From positions 545,932 to 609,931 of the forward strand of contig NZ_PKMC01000001.1 of assembly GCF_002849225.1 (NCBI RefSeq): a stretch of 64,000 bases of DNA, given 5' to 3'. Shown here one piece after another: positions 42,408 to 51,634 of the stretch (the stretch's first letter is position 1; each line of letters opens with the position of its first letter). Source of the stretch: Actinomyces sp. UMB0138. Its GTDB lineage: Bacteria; Bacillota; Negativicutes; Veillonellales; Veillonellaceae. The position numbers were made by a program, and so were the translations under genes. The notes below the pieces were generated by a model, which had not been told where the DNA came from, did no database searches, and saw nothing but the letters and a program-made list of their open reading frames with translations.

Positions 42408-45074
42408 GTGAGCAAGCAACGCCTACTTCTTCTAGATGGTCATTCGGTGGCCTTTCGCGCCTTTTTCGCCCTCCCCGCAGAGAATTTCCAAACTGCGACG
42501 GGCCAGTACACTAACGCGATTTACGGTTTTACTTCGATGCTAGTGAGAATGCTGCAGGAGGAGCAGCCCGATTACGTCGCCGTAGCTTTTGACGTATCCA
42601 GGAGGTCGTTCCGGACGCGGGTTTATGAGGATTACAAGGCCGGCAGAGCTGAGACGCCGGCTGAGTTCAAGAATCAGATTCCCCTGATAAAAGAGGTCCT
42701 AGAGGCAATTGGGATCCGTTGGTTTGAGAAGGAAGACTACGAGGCTGACGACATAATTGCGACATTCGCGCGGATGGGGCGCGAAGACGGACTAGAGGTA
42801 CTTATCTCTTCAGGAGATAGAGATGCCTTCCAGCTGATCACTGATCAGGTAACTGTGCTCTATCCGGGCAAATCGATGTCGGATCTTAGGCGAATGACTC
42901 CCGCAGCTGTGGAGGAAAAATACGGGCTACCGCCTGAGCGCTACCCACACCTTGCCGCGTTGGTGGGCGAAAGTGCAGACCATCTTCCAGGAGTACCTGG
43001 GGTAGGTCCGAAGACGGCTGCGGGGTGGATCAATAAATATGACGGTCTTGAGGGCGTTTTGGAAAATGCTGACAAGATTGGAGGGAAACGTGGGCAAGCG
43101 TTGCGTGAGCACGTTGCCGATGTCAGGCGAAATAGGCAGCTGAACCGGCTCGTTGATGATCTGGATCTTGGGGTAGGTATTTCAGATCTGAAAATGGCGC
43201 CCGCCGATGCGAAAGAGATTACTCGTCTTTTCGACACGCTAGAGTTCAACAGATTGCGCTTGAAAGTCCTTGATGCAATAGGCGAGGGCGCTGAGGTTGA
43301 AGAGGCGAAGCCGCTTAGTGAATTGGAGATAGTCCTTTCTTCTGACTTGCAAGGGGGGATTAAGAAGTGGCTTACAAATTTGTCCCCTGGCATTCCTGTT
43401 GGCATCGCCGTGACGGGAACTCGTCAACCCGGTAGAGGCGAGGTAGATAAGCTTGCGCTCTGCCAAGGAGAGAAGGCTGTCCAGGTCGATATTGCTGATC
43501 TATCAGAGGCTGAATTTGCCGTTCTGAGGGATTGGTTCAAACACCCGACTGAGCCTCTCGTTGCCTCTGATGGTAAGGGGCTGGCACACGCGCTGAAGGG
43601 GAGTGGCATCAAGCTTGGTCCCCTCAGCTCGGATGTGCAGCTTGCGGCGTATCTTTGCAAGCCGGACGCTCGTTCATATGAGACCGCGCTTCTAGCTAGT
43701 TTGTACCTGAAGCGTGAAATAGAAGCTGCTCCAAGGCAGGAGGGACTGCTTCAGATTCCTGGCGAAATCGACGATGCCCTAGCCGAGGAAGCACGGACAA
43801 TCGGCGACCTCTACGCGCCCCTAAACGATCAGTTGCGTTCCCGAGATGCTGTTGATCTGATGAACAATCTGGAGTTGCCGATTCAGCGCCTGTTGGGGCA
43901 GATGGAAGATGTCGGCATCGCGATGGATCTTGATGAGCTCGCAACTCAATACGATTCGCTTAGTGCTGAGGTAGACCAGTTGGCGGAAGATGCCTTCGCG
44001 GCGATTGGTCATAAAGTTAATCTTTCCAGTCCTAAGCAATTGCAGGTTGTCTTATTCGACGAATTAGACATGCCTAAGACTCGTAAGACAAAGACGGGCT
44101 ACACCACTAACGCAGAAGCTTTGGCAGAACTATTTGCGAAGACTCATCACCCATTCTTAGAGGCGCTTCTTGCGCATCGCGATCGCATAAAGCTTCGTCA
44201 GACCGTGGAGGGGCTGCGGAAAGCGGTCCAGGAAGATGGGCGCATTCACACGACGTTCCAGCAAACAGTCGCTGCTACCGGTCGCCTGTCGTCGACAGAG
44301 CCTAACTTGCAGAATGTTCCTGCCCGTACGCCTATGGGGATGGCTATCAGAGGCGCGTTTATTCCGGGAACCGGATATGAGTCACTCTTGACTGCGGATT
44401 ACTCGCAGATTGAGATGCGACTAATGGCGCATATGTCAGGTGATGCGGCACTGTTGGAAGCTTTTGCGGAGGGCGAGGATATCCACCGCACCATGGCGGC
44501 GATGGTTTTCGGAACTGCTGCTGAGGACGTAACTCCGGCCCAGCGCTCCCAAGTTAAGGCAACTTCCTATGGTCTCGCGTACGGACTATCTGCATATGGC
44601 CTATCCAGACAATTGGGAATCGACGTGCCCGCGGCGTCCGCACTAAGGGATAGGTATTTCGAACGTTTTGGTGGCATACACGAATACCTAGAGTCGTTGG
44701 TTCGTGCTGCCCGCAAGGATGGGTACACGCAAACCATTCTTGGTCGCCGCCGGTATCTGCCGGATTTAACTTCGAGTAACAGGCAGCGGCGGGAAATGGC
44801 AGAGCGGGCGGCCTTAAACGCTCCCATTCAGGGATCGGCAGCAGACATTATCAAGCTGGCCATGTTAAAGGTACATGAAGCCTTGGAACAGCAATCTCTT
44901 CGCTCGAGGGTACTGCTACAGGTACATGACGAACTAGTGGTAGAAGTTTTCCCTGGTGAAGGAGAGAAGGTAGCGGAATTGATCAGGCAGGCGATGGCTG
45001 AACCTATCAAGCTTGACGTTGCTCTTGAAGTCTCGGAAGGGAGAGGGCCAACCTGGCGAGATGCAGCTCACTAA
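42408..45074 (+). CDS. polA: DNA polymerase I
   Basis: Repair and Okazaki-fragment polymerase, 888 residues from GTG 42408 (MSKQRLLLLDGHSVAFRAFF). N-terminal 5'-3' exonuclease (EADDIIATFARMG, SGDRDAFQLI, PGVPGVGPKTAAGWI), a middle domain without the DxE exonuclease I motif (PVGIAVTGTRQPG in its place), and the polymerase with motif A DYSQIEMRLMAHMSGD, motif B KATSYGLAYGLSAYGL and motif C QVHDELVVEV. So proofreading is expected to be absent, as in other actinobacterial PolA. Followed by rpsA. Confidence 0.96.
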   Translation: MSKQRLLLLDGHSVAFRAFFALPAENFQTATGQYTNAIYGFTSMLVRMLQEEQPDYVAVAFDVSRRSFRTRVYEDYKAGRAETPAEFKNQIPLIKEVLEAIGIRWFEKEDYEADDIIATFARMGREDGLEVLISSGDRDAFQLITDQVTVLYPGKSMSDLRRMTPAAVEEKYGLPPERYPHLAALVGESADHLPGVPGVGPKTAAGWINKYDGLEGVLENADKIGGKRGQALREHVADVRRNRQLNRLVDDLDLGVGISDLKMAPADAKEITRLFDTLEFNRLRLKVLDAIGEGAEVEEAKPLSELEIVLSSDLQGGIKKWLTNLSPGIPVGIAVTGTRQPGRGEVDKLALCQGEKAVQVDIADLSEAEFAVLRDWFKHPTEPLVASDGKGLAHALKGSGIKLGPLSSDVQLAAYLCKPDARSYETALLASLYLKREIEAAPRQEGLLQIPGEIDDALAEEARTIGDLYAPLNDQLRSRDAVDLMNNLELPIQRLLGQMEDVGIAMDLDELATQYDSLSAEVDQLAEDAFAAIGHKVNLSSPKQLQVVLFDELDMPKTRKTKTGYTTNAEALAELFAKTHHPFLEALLAHRDRIKLRQTVEGLRKAVQEDGRIHTTFQQTVAATGRLSSTEPNLQNVPARTPMGMAIRGAFIPGTGYESLLTADYSQIEMRLMAHMSGDAALLEAFAEGEDIHRTMAAMVFGTAAEDVTPAQRSQVKATSYGLAYGLSAYGLSRQLGIDVPAASALRDRYFERFGGIHEYLESLVRAARKDGYTQTILGRRRYLPDLTSSNRQRREMAERAALNAPIQGSAADIIKLAMLKVHEALEQQSLRSRVLLQVHDELVVEVFPGEGEKVAELIRQAMAEPIKLDVALEVSEGRGPTWRDAAH

Positions 45075-45181
45075 CGGCTTCAATTGACGAAATGGCGGGC
45101 ATTCATGCTAATCTGAACAGCGGTGTGTTTTAGCACCATGTCCATATTGTCAATCTGTCCATTTCGGAGTCTATAAACCAT

Positions 45182-46654
45182 ATGACTACCCCTAGCAAGC
45201 CGCAGATCGAGCAGGTCGCGGTAAACGACATCGGGTCTGAAGAAGACCTACTCGCCGCAATCGACGAGACGATCAAGTACTTCAACGATGGCGACATCGT
45301 CGAAGGCACTGTTGTAAAGGTCGACCGAGACGAGGTTCTCCTCGATATCGGTTACAAGACTGAAGGCGTAATTCTTACGCGCGAACTATCAATCAAGCAT
45401 GACGTTGATCCCGATGACGTTGTTGCAGTAGGGGACCAGATTGAGGCCCTTGTTCTTCAGAAGGAAGACAAGGAAGGCCGCCTGCTTCTATCCAAGAAGC
45501 GCGCCCAGTACGAGCGCGCTTGGGGCTCCATCGAGAAGATCAAGCAGGAAGATGGCGTCGTCACTGGTACTGTCATCGAGGTTGTCAAGGGCGGCCTGAT
45601 TGTAGACATCGGTCTGCGCGGCTTCCTCCCGGCCTCTTTGGTAGAGATGCGTCGTGTGCGTGACCTGCAGCCTTACGTAGGTCGCGAGATCGAGGCTAAG
45701 ATCATTGAACTAGACAAGAACCGCAACAATGTCGTCCTGTCTCGCCGCGCATGGCTTGAGCAGACCCAGTCTGAGGTTCGCTCTTCCTTCCTGCAGACTT
45801 TGCAGAAGGGCCAGATTCGCAACGGCGTCGTCTCCTCTATCGTCAACTTCGGTGCGTTCGTCGATCTGGGCGGCGTAGACGGCCTGGTCCACGTGTCGGA
45901 GCTGTCTTGGAAGCACATCGATCACCCGTCCGAGGTCGTCGAGGTTGGCCAGCCTGTAACCGTCGAGGTGCTGGATGTCGACATGGATCGCGAACGCGTG
46001 TCCCTGTCCCTGAAGGCTACTCAGGAAGATCCGTGGCAGGCATTTGCCCGCACCCACGCCATTGGCCAGGTCGTTCCGGGCAAGGTCACCAAGCTTGTTC
46101 CCTTCGGTGCGTTTGTCCGCGTCGAAGATGGCATCGAGGGTCTTGTGCACATTTCCGAGCTGGCGGTGCGCCATGTTGACCTACCCGATCAGGTCGTCAA
46201 GGTTGGCGAGGAGATCTTCGTCAAGGTAATTGACATTGATCTAGACCGTCGTCGCATCTCGCTGTCGCTGAAGCAGGCCAACGAGGGTGTGGATCCGAAC
46301 TCTGAAGATTTCGATCCGTCGCTGTACGGTATGGCTGCCGAATACGACGAAGAGGGTAACTACAAGTACCCCGAGGGCTTCGATCCTGAGACTAACGAGT
46401 GGCTTGAGGGCTACGAGGCTCAGCGCGAAGCCTGGGAGAATGAGTACGCCGCGGCACAGTCCCGCTGGGAGGCTCACAAGGCTCAGGTCGCTAAGGCTCT
46501 CGAAGCCGATCGCGAAGCTGCCGCTGAGGCTCCGATCGAGGAAACCGCTTCTTATTCCTCCAGCGCTGATGACGCAGCGCCGGCGGACAACGGCGGTACT
46601 CTAGCTTCCGACGAGGCGCTTGCTGCGCTCCGCGAGAAGCTGACTAACAACTAG
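45182..46654 (+). CDS. rpsA: 30S ribosomal protein S1
   Basis: 490 residues with four S1 OB-fold domains, about 37-107, 125-190, 208-276 and 293-362 (repeat end motif DRERVSLSLK, DRRRISLSLK), then an acidic, Ala/Glu-rich tail. S1 unwinds mRNA at initiation. Four rather than six S1 domains is normal in actinobacteria. Codon use is strongly biased (C-ending), unlike neighbouring genes, as expected for a highly expressed gene. GGAG lies 13 bases ahead of the ATG; the leader is about 107 bases long. Confidence 0.96.
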   Translation: MTTPSKPQIEQVAVNDIGSEEDLLAAIDETIKYFNDGDIVEGTVVKVDRDEVLLDIGYKTEGVILTRELSIKHDVDPDDVVAVGDQIEALVLQKEDKEGRLLLSKKRAQYERAWGSIEKIKQEDGVVTGTVIEVVKGGLIVDIGLRGFLPASLVEMRRVRDLQPYVGREIEAKIIELDKNRNNVVLSRRAWLEQTQSEVRSSFLQTLQKGQIRNGVVSSIVNFGAFVDLGGVDGLVHVSELSWKHIDHPSEVVEVGQPVTVEVLDVDMDRERVSLSLKATQEDPWQAFARTHAIGQVVPGKVTKLVPFGAFVRVEDGIEGLVHISELAVRHVDLPDQVVKVGEEIFVKVIDIDLDRRRISLSLKQANEGVDPNSEDFDPSLYGMAAEYDEEGNYKYPEGFDPETNEWLEGYEAQREAWENEYAAAQSRWEAHKAQVAKALEADREAAAEAPIEETASYSSSADDAAPADNGGTLASDEALAALREKLTNN

Positions 46655-46664
46655 TCTTAGATAG

Positions 46665-46695
46665 AAGGCCCCGGACTTACGGTCCGGGGCCTTTT
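46665..46695 (+). terminator. Terminator of rpsA
   Basis: AAGGCCCCGGAC-TTACG-GTCCGGGGCCTTTTT: 12-base stem with strong GC core and a T-run, 11 bases after the stop. Confidence 0.95.
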
Positions 46696-46771
46696 TGTAT
46701 GTATTCCAAACCTTGAGATATACAAGAATGATTTTCTAATCAGAAATAGGCTACTGGATTCTAGGGCGCAT

Positions 46772-46929
46772 GTTTACTTCCGATGGAGGGAAAGTGGTGC
46801 AAATATGCGAATTCTCTACGATGGATGCGGCAAAGATTTTGGGTAATCATATGAATGGTTTACCCGAATGTAGGGCGCATTAAGGGATTTGCCTGCTATG
46901 GGTATGTGTAAACTAATGGAAAAGTAAAC
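46772..46929. promoter_or_regulatory. Cluster of four GTTTAC/GTAAAC hexamers upstream of the subtilase
   Basis: GTTTAC at 46772 and 46858, GTAAAC at 46908 and 46924, all within the 300-base leader of the subtilase gene; the rest of the 46696-47000 gap is AT-rich and without a gene. The same hexamer occurs in the inverted repeat upstream of trpE. May be a binding-site array for a transcription factor. Confidence 0.4.
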
Positions 46930-47000
46930 GGCATGTAAATATCGTTACTTTTTGTGCGGATGTATTCCGATTTTTTGTCCCCTATTTGATTGGACCACAC

Positions 47001-49247
47001 ATGAGCAGAATGAGCTCCCACAGGGCACTCCGGATGATGACCGGTACTATGGCGGTTATGTCGGTGTCCCTTCTTGGAATCGGGGCGGCGACTCCGACTT
47101 TTGCTGCGGACCAGCCTGTTATTGCTGCTGATCAGAAAACCGACAGGGTTATGAATTATGCGGTCAACCTGAACCGCGATGCGTCACGCGCACAACTAGA
47201 TGAAGCAGTTAACCGAGCAAATGGGCTAGGTAAGGTTCTGGCTCAGTATCCAGAAATCAATACTTTCTTTGTGCAGGCATCGGCAAAGGATTTTGCAGCG
47301 AAGTATGCGAAAGAGCTTACTGCTGCCGGAATAGGCCTGCACTCCGTAGGACCTACTCGAACGAAGGAGGTTTCTGGCAAGGAGGTAGTGGTTCCGAAGC
47401 CAAATGGCGCAACTGGTGATCGAGCGGCTTCCTACGCAGCCGAGTCGGAAAGCCAATTCGTTGCAGAACGAAATTTTCAGTCTGATCCGGATACTCCTAA
47501 AGCGTGGGGTATAGCGGCGACTGGCGCGGATGAAGCTGCGAAGGTAGATGTAAAACTAGCCCCTGTTACAGTCGGGGTCATCGACTCGGGCATTGAAGGC
47601 GGCCACAAGGACCTGAAGGATCAGATCGATGCCTCTAAGTCCGTCGGTTGCAGCACGAATGGTGTCGCCGATACCAGTTACGAGGCATGGCAGCCTGATG
47701 ATACTCCCGGATCAGACCACGGTACCCACGTTGCTGGCACCATTGGGGCAGCGACAAACGGAGTAGGGGTCGAGGGCGTAGCACCTAAGGCTCGTCTAGC
47801 TGCGGTCAAGGTCGTGAACCGCGATGGCTCTATCTATCCCGAATATGCCTCGTGTGGCTTTATGTGGGCCGGCCATCAGGGATTCGACGTAACAAATAAC
47901 TCCTACTACGTTGACCCGTGGGAATACTGGGTTCCTTCCGAAGGAAATCAGGCGGCAGGCCTTGAAGCGGTAACTAGGGCGGTGAAGTTCTCGCAGACAC
48001 AGGGAGTACTAAATATTGCTGCTGCGGGTAACTCCAATGCAGATCTAGACAATGTGAAAGTCGATAACGGCTCGCCAAACGATAATGGTGACGAGAACAT
48101 CATTGAGAATCGAAATGTTGAAGGCGGTTTGGATATCCCGGCCATGTTGCCCGGAGTCGTCACCGTTTCGGCAGTTGGTTTGGAGCCTGAACCGGGCAAG
48201 CGGAAGGCAGATCTGTCGAAGGTTGATCCGAAAACCGCCAAGCTACGCAGGGCTTATTTCTCGAACTATGGTGCGACAAATGTTGATGTGGCTGCCCCCG
48301 GCGTAGACATTTACTCCACGGTTTCTAAGGCGGCCTCCGGTGGGAAAGAATACGATACCTTCTCCGGAACCTCGATGGCTTCGCCACATACGGCAGGTGT
48401 AGCTGCTCTATTGCGGGCAGTGAACCCAACCCTAACTGCCGACGAGGCGGCAGGGCTCTTGAAGAAGCACGCTAAGAAGGCCTACAACCGTCTAGAGACT
48501 CCTGCAGAAGAACTCGCGCGTGTGTCTGCTCGAAATAGAGGAGCCGTCACGCTCTCTGAAGTGGGACAGACTCCTGCAGAGAAGGAATACCGTGGCAACG
48601 GGTTTATTAGCGCACTGTCTGCTGTACTGGACGACCAGCCGGCCCCAACTATCAATGAGGTTGAGTACTCCACAGACGGGACCCATTGGGCTCCACTTGC
48701 CGGTGCCAAGATCGATAAGGACTTCAAGATTCGTGTACATGTGACCGGCCCAGCTACCGAGATAAACGCTTCTGTTTCCGGGACCAAGTTCGCATTCTCT
48801 AAGAGCGCTGACGGTGCGTTTGATGGCGATTACTGGGTTGAATCCGATCAGTATCAAGCGAAGGATTTCGCCAAAGATGCTTCTTTGAAGATCACCGCCA
48901 ACGGTAGAAATAACGATGAGAGGGCAAATGACGACGCCTCGGGTGAAGTTACCTTCTCGGTAGAGGTTCCCTCCCCCAAGGCTGAACCAACTAAACCTGC
49001 CACGCCAGCGGAACCTGCCGTGCCTGGCAAGGGCGGGAAGGAAGACACCGCCAAAGAAGGTGCCTCCAGGAAAGACAAAGAAGGTGCCTCCAGGAAAGAC
49101 AAGGTAGAAAACCGTACGCAGGTTGTCCATAAGACTCGTCAGTCGTTGAGCGCTACGGGTGTAGCCGGTGACGCGTTGGGAATTCTTTCGGTTGGACTTC
49201 TCGCTTTGGGATCGACGTTAGCTCTTCGTCGTACCAGCAAGAAGTAG
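47001..49247 (+). CDS. Secreted, cell-wall-anchored subtilisin-family serine protease
   Basis: 748 residues from ATG 47001. Signal peptide with a twin-Met, Arg-containing n-region and cleavage near TPTFA. A propeptide of about 120 residues precedes the S8 domain with the triad D195 (GVIDSG), H240 (DHGTHVAG) and S458 (SGTSMASPH). Then a domain of about 150 residues of immunoglobulin-like character, a Pro/Lys/Glu linker with two copies of KEGASRKD, and a C-terminal sorting signal: LSATG at 716-720, hydrophobic helix, and RRTSKK. LSATG departs from LPXTG. Alone between rpsA and a terminator; perhaps a host-protein or peptide degrading enzyme. Confidence 0.93.
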   Translation: MSRMSSHRALRMMTGTMAVMSVSLLGIGAATPTFAADQPVIAADQKTDRVMNYAVNLNRDASRAQLDEAVNRANGLGKVLAQYPEINTFFVQASAKDFAAKYAKELTAAGIGLHSVGPTRTKEVSGKEVVVPKPNGATGDRAASYAAESESQFVAERNFQSDPDTPKAWGIAATGADEAAKVDVKLAPVTVGVIDSGIEGGHKDLKDQIDASKSVGCSTNGVADTSYEAWQPDDTPGSDHGTHVAGTIGAATNGVGVEGVAPKARLAAVKVVNRDGSIYPEYASCGFMWAGHQGFDVTNNSYYVDPWEYWVPSEGNQAAGLEAVTRAVKFSQTQGVLNIAAAGNSNADLDNVKVDNGSPNDNGDENIIENRNVEGGLDIPAMLPGVVTVSAVGLEPEPGKRKADLSKVDPKTAKLRRAYFSNYGATNVDVAAPGVDIYSTVSKAASGGKEYDTFSGTSMASPHTAGVAALLRAVNPTLTADEAAGLLKKHAKKAYNRLETPAEELARVSARNRGAVTLSEVGQTPAEKEYRGNGFISALSAVLDDQPAPTINEVEYSTDGTHWAPLAGAKIDKDFKIRVHVTGPATEINASVSGTKFAFSKSADGAFDGDYWVESDQYQAKDFAKDASLKITANGRNNDERANDDASGEVTFSVEVPSPKAEPTKPATPAEPAVPGKGGKEDTAKEGASRKDKEGASRKDKVENRTQVVHKTRQSLSATGVAGDALGILSVGLLALGSTLALRRTSKK

Positions 49248-49265
49248 AACTTCAACTAATCTGGT

Positions 49266-49293
49266 GTGGCGCTCCACTTAGGTGGGGCGCCAC
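49266..49293 (+). terminator. Terminator of the subtilase gene
   Basis: GTGGCGCTCCAC-TTAG-GTGGGGCGCCAC: stem of 12 with one T-G pair, followed by GCTCCTTT. Located 18 bases after the stop. Confidence 0.85.
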
Positions 49294-49435
49294 GCTCCTT
49301 TAAAAGTGTGGTTAGTTGAGTGAAAGGCGAAACGTTAGAAGCATTGAGCTAGCCGTGGTAATTTCGAGGGTGGCTTTACTTCCAACAAATGCTCCCGCGC
49401 TCAGAAGGCGCACTGGCAATCAGAAAGTAGGATAC

Positions 49436-50191
49436 ATGCGCCTAGTTGCATTCGATCTGGATGATACTTTGGCTCCTTCCAAGTCACCTTTGTCCCCCAA
49501 GATGGCTGAGGTATTAGAGCGACTATTAGAGCGTGTAGAGGTTGCGGTCATTTCTGGCGGTCGTTTTGAACAATTTGATAGCCAGTTGATCTCTAACCTG
49601 GGTTCGGGATGCGACCTTAGGAAGTTGCATCTATTGCCTACGTGTGGGACCCGCTACTACCGCTACAACGGTGAATGGGAGCTCATTTATGCTTTTGATC
49701 TTTCGGAGGACGCCAGGGATAAAGCTGTTGCTTCCATTGAGGACAATGCCAAGAGACTCGGCCTGTGGGAGGGCCGCACCTGGGGGCCTCGAATTGAAGA
49801 TAGAGGTTCCCAGATCACTTTCTCCGCTCTTGGGCAGAATGCGCCAATTGCAGAAAAGCGGGCGTGGGACCCGACTGGAGAGAAGAAGGCAAAATTAGCA
49901 GCAGCTTTGGCCCCGATACTTAGTGAGTTAGAAGTTCGTTCGGGAGGATCCACCAGCGTTGACATCACGCTAAAAGGAGTCGACAAAGCATACGGAATGA
50001 ATAAGCTCATTGAGCATACGGGTATTCCTAAAGAGGAGATGGTTTTCGTAGGGGACCGGCTTGATGAAGGCGGAAATGATTACCCGGTGATTTCCACGGG
50101 TATTAAATGCGTAAGTGTGACTGGTCCTGAGGATACCTGTCGTTGGATTGACCGTTTTATTACAACCTGCGACGCAGCGCCCACATGCTGA
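49436..50191 (+). CDS. HAD-IIB phosphatase (Cof/PMM-like)
   Basis: 251 residues from ATG 49436 behind GTAGGA; the longer frame from 49316 has no homology and no ribosome site. Motif I is VAFDLDDTLAPSKSPLS, motif II VISGGRFEQF, motif III Lys in the VDITLKGVDKAYGM segment, motif IV VFVGDRLDEGGNDYPV. This set is typical of the eukaryotic-type phosphomannomutase/sugar phosphate phosphatase group. The lack of sugar-nucleotide genes nearby leaves the substrate open. Its end overlaps the convergent methyltransferase by 32 bases. Confidence 0.88.
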   Translation: MRLVAFDLDDTLAPSKSPLSPKMAEVLERLLERVEVAVISGGRFEQFDSQLISNLGSGCDLRKLHLLPTCGTRYYRYNGEWELIYAFDLSEDARDKAVASIEDNAKRLGLWEGRTWGPRIEDRGSQITFSALGQNAPIAEKRAWDPTGEKKAKLAAALAPILSELEVRSGGSTSVDITLKGVDKAYGMNKLIEHTGIPKEEMVFVGDRLDEGGNDYPVISTGIKCVSVTGPEDTCRWIDRFITTCDAAPTC

Positions 50192-50996
50192 CCGCGGCGG
50201 CCGCTGCGACATTGAGCGAGTCTACATCATGACCCATAGGTATTTTGCAGACTGTGTCCGCGGCATCTATAGCCTTTTGCGTCAGCCCGGTGCCCTCTGT
50301 TCCCAGCATGATCGCTAGTCTTGAAGTGGGATTTCTGACGAGCTCACTGTTTTCTAAGGTATCTAGAGACACGGCATTATCACTCAACGCCATAGCGATC
50401 AGATGAAAGCCTAGTTTCTTGAGCTCAGATACATCTGGAAACGATGCCCACCTGGTCCAAGGAACCTGGAAAACGGTTCCCATTGAGACTCGAACGCTCC
50501 TGCGGTAGTAGGGATCTGCGCAGGAGGGAGTCACCAAGATGGCGTCCACGTTAAGTGCCGCAGCGGATCGGAACGCGGCACCGACATTTGTGTGGTCTAC
50601 GAGGTTTTCGAGAATCGCGACGCGGTGGGCACAGCGCAATGTCTGTGTCAAAGACTGGAGCTTAGGCCTCTGCATAGCCGCGAGTGCACCTCGGTGTAGG
50701 CGGAATCCAGTCAGCCTCCTAGAGGTATCTTCATCAGCTAAGAAAACTGGTATATCTCCGCCATCTGCAGCACCGGTTGCGGCTGTAATTACGGGTGCCA
50801 TCGACTCCAGCCATTTTCGGGCCATTAGGAATGAACGCGGCTTGTGCCCGGTTTCAACTGCTCGTTCAATAACGTTTTTCGACTCGGCCATGAAGAGGCC
50901 ACGTTCGGGTTCGATCTTTCTGCGCAACGCCACGTCCGTCATGTTCGTATAGTCGTTCAGCCGCGGGTCTTCTATGTTGTCAACCGGAATTAGCAC
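50160..50996 (-). CDS. SpoU/TrmH-family RNA 2'-O-methyltransferase
   Basis: 278 residues. GTG 50996 is preferred (MLIPVDNIEDPRLNDYTNMTD); the frame is open to 51056 without a sensible ribosome site. Substrate-binding N-domain (GLFMAESKNVIERAVE) and SPOUT domain with knot motifs ENLVDHTNVGAAFRSAAAL, IMLGTEGTGLTQKAID and IPMGHDVDSLNVAAAAAV. Target, rRNA or tRNA, not determinable; position in many actinobacteria is similarly isolated. Confidence 0.9.
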   Translation of the reverse strand: MLIPVDNIEDPRLNDYTNMTDVALRRKIEPERGLFMAESKNVIERAVETGHKPRSFLMARKWLESMAPVITAATGAADGGDIPVFLADEDTSRRLTGFRLHRGALAAMQRPKLQSLTQTLRCAHRVAILENLVDHTNVGAAFRSAAALNVDAILVTPSCADPYYRRSVRVSMGTVFQVPWTRWASFPDVSELKKLGFHLIAMALSDNAVSLDTLENSELVRNPTSRLAIMLGTEGTGLTQKAIDAADTVCKIPMGHDVDSLNVAAAAAVSMWALRRRL

Positions 50997-51119
50997 GCTA
51001 CAAGTGTGCCACTTATCCACAAATACTCCTATTCCCGTACTCCACAGGCGTGGCATATTCGACTGGTACCGGTGGAACTGAAATGGCAGCCTGAAGAGGC
51101 GCTCACCGGAAAGGCAACA

Positions 51120-51617
51120 ATGACTTCACCAATCATTAATGAGGAATCGCGACTCTACGGAGAACGCGGGTGGACACAGGGAAGAGTAAAAGAGCTGATC
51201 CTTTCTGGAGCTAGGGTGCGTCCCTTCTGTGTTGGTTCCGACGACTACTTACCGTTTTTTGACATGGAGGCTGACACAGCGTTTGAGCTAGCGTTAGCAG
51301 TGCCCAAGAGCCAATTTGCGGATCGTCAGAACTTTTCGCCAACCTTCCTACAGATGGTTACTGCCGCTGGCGCCCATCCTGACCAGGTCCGTCTAGACGG
51401 GTACATGATAGGTCCGGAACGACCCGATGAGCGGGTAACAATTGAGGCATTAACGTGGAATCTTAGTCCCTCGGATCCACCCGTAAAACCCCACGTCTCA
51501 CCTTGGGAATGGCTGAAGGAGGAGCTTTTTGGTGACGAGGAGGTATCTCCGCCAGACGAGATAGCGCCAGTATGTGGACATAATGGGTTGGGTGGGTGGT
51601 GGCTTTGGTGGGACTAG
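51120..51617 (+). CDS. Hypothetical protein with Trp-rich tail
   Basis: 165 residues if starting at ATG 51120 (MTSPIINEESRLYGERGW) with GGAAAGG seven bases upstream. The frame is open from 51006, but the upstream part overlaps the divergent methyltransferase. No motif recognised. The sequence is hydrophilic, with a C-terminal LGGWWLWWD. No signal peptide. Located between spoU and pyrD; function unknown. Confidence 0.6.
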   Translation: MTSPIINEESRLYGERGWTQGRVKELILSGARVRPFCVGSDDYLPFFDMEADTAFELALAVPKSQFADRQNFSPTFLQMVTAAGAHPDQVRLDGYMIGPERPDERVTIEALTWNLSPSDPPVKPHVSPWEWLKEELFGDEEVSPPDEIAPVCGHNGLGGWWLWWD

Positions 51618-51634
51618 CCTAATAAGCTATAGGG

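Noticed and set aside
3981..51021. Two perfect TTATCCACA DnaA boxes, at 3981-3989 and 51013-51021
   Set aside because: They are single, 47 kb apart, with no AT-rich cluster, no dnaA, dnaN or gidB nearby. Chance or minor DnaA sites, not an origin.
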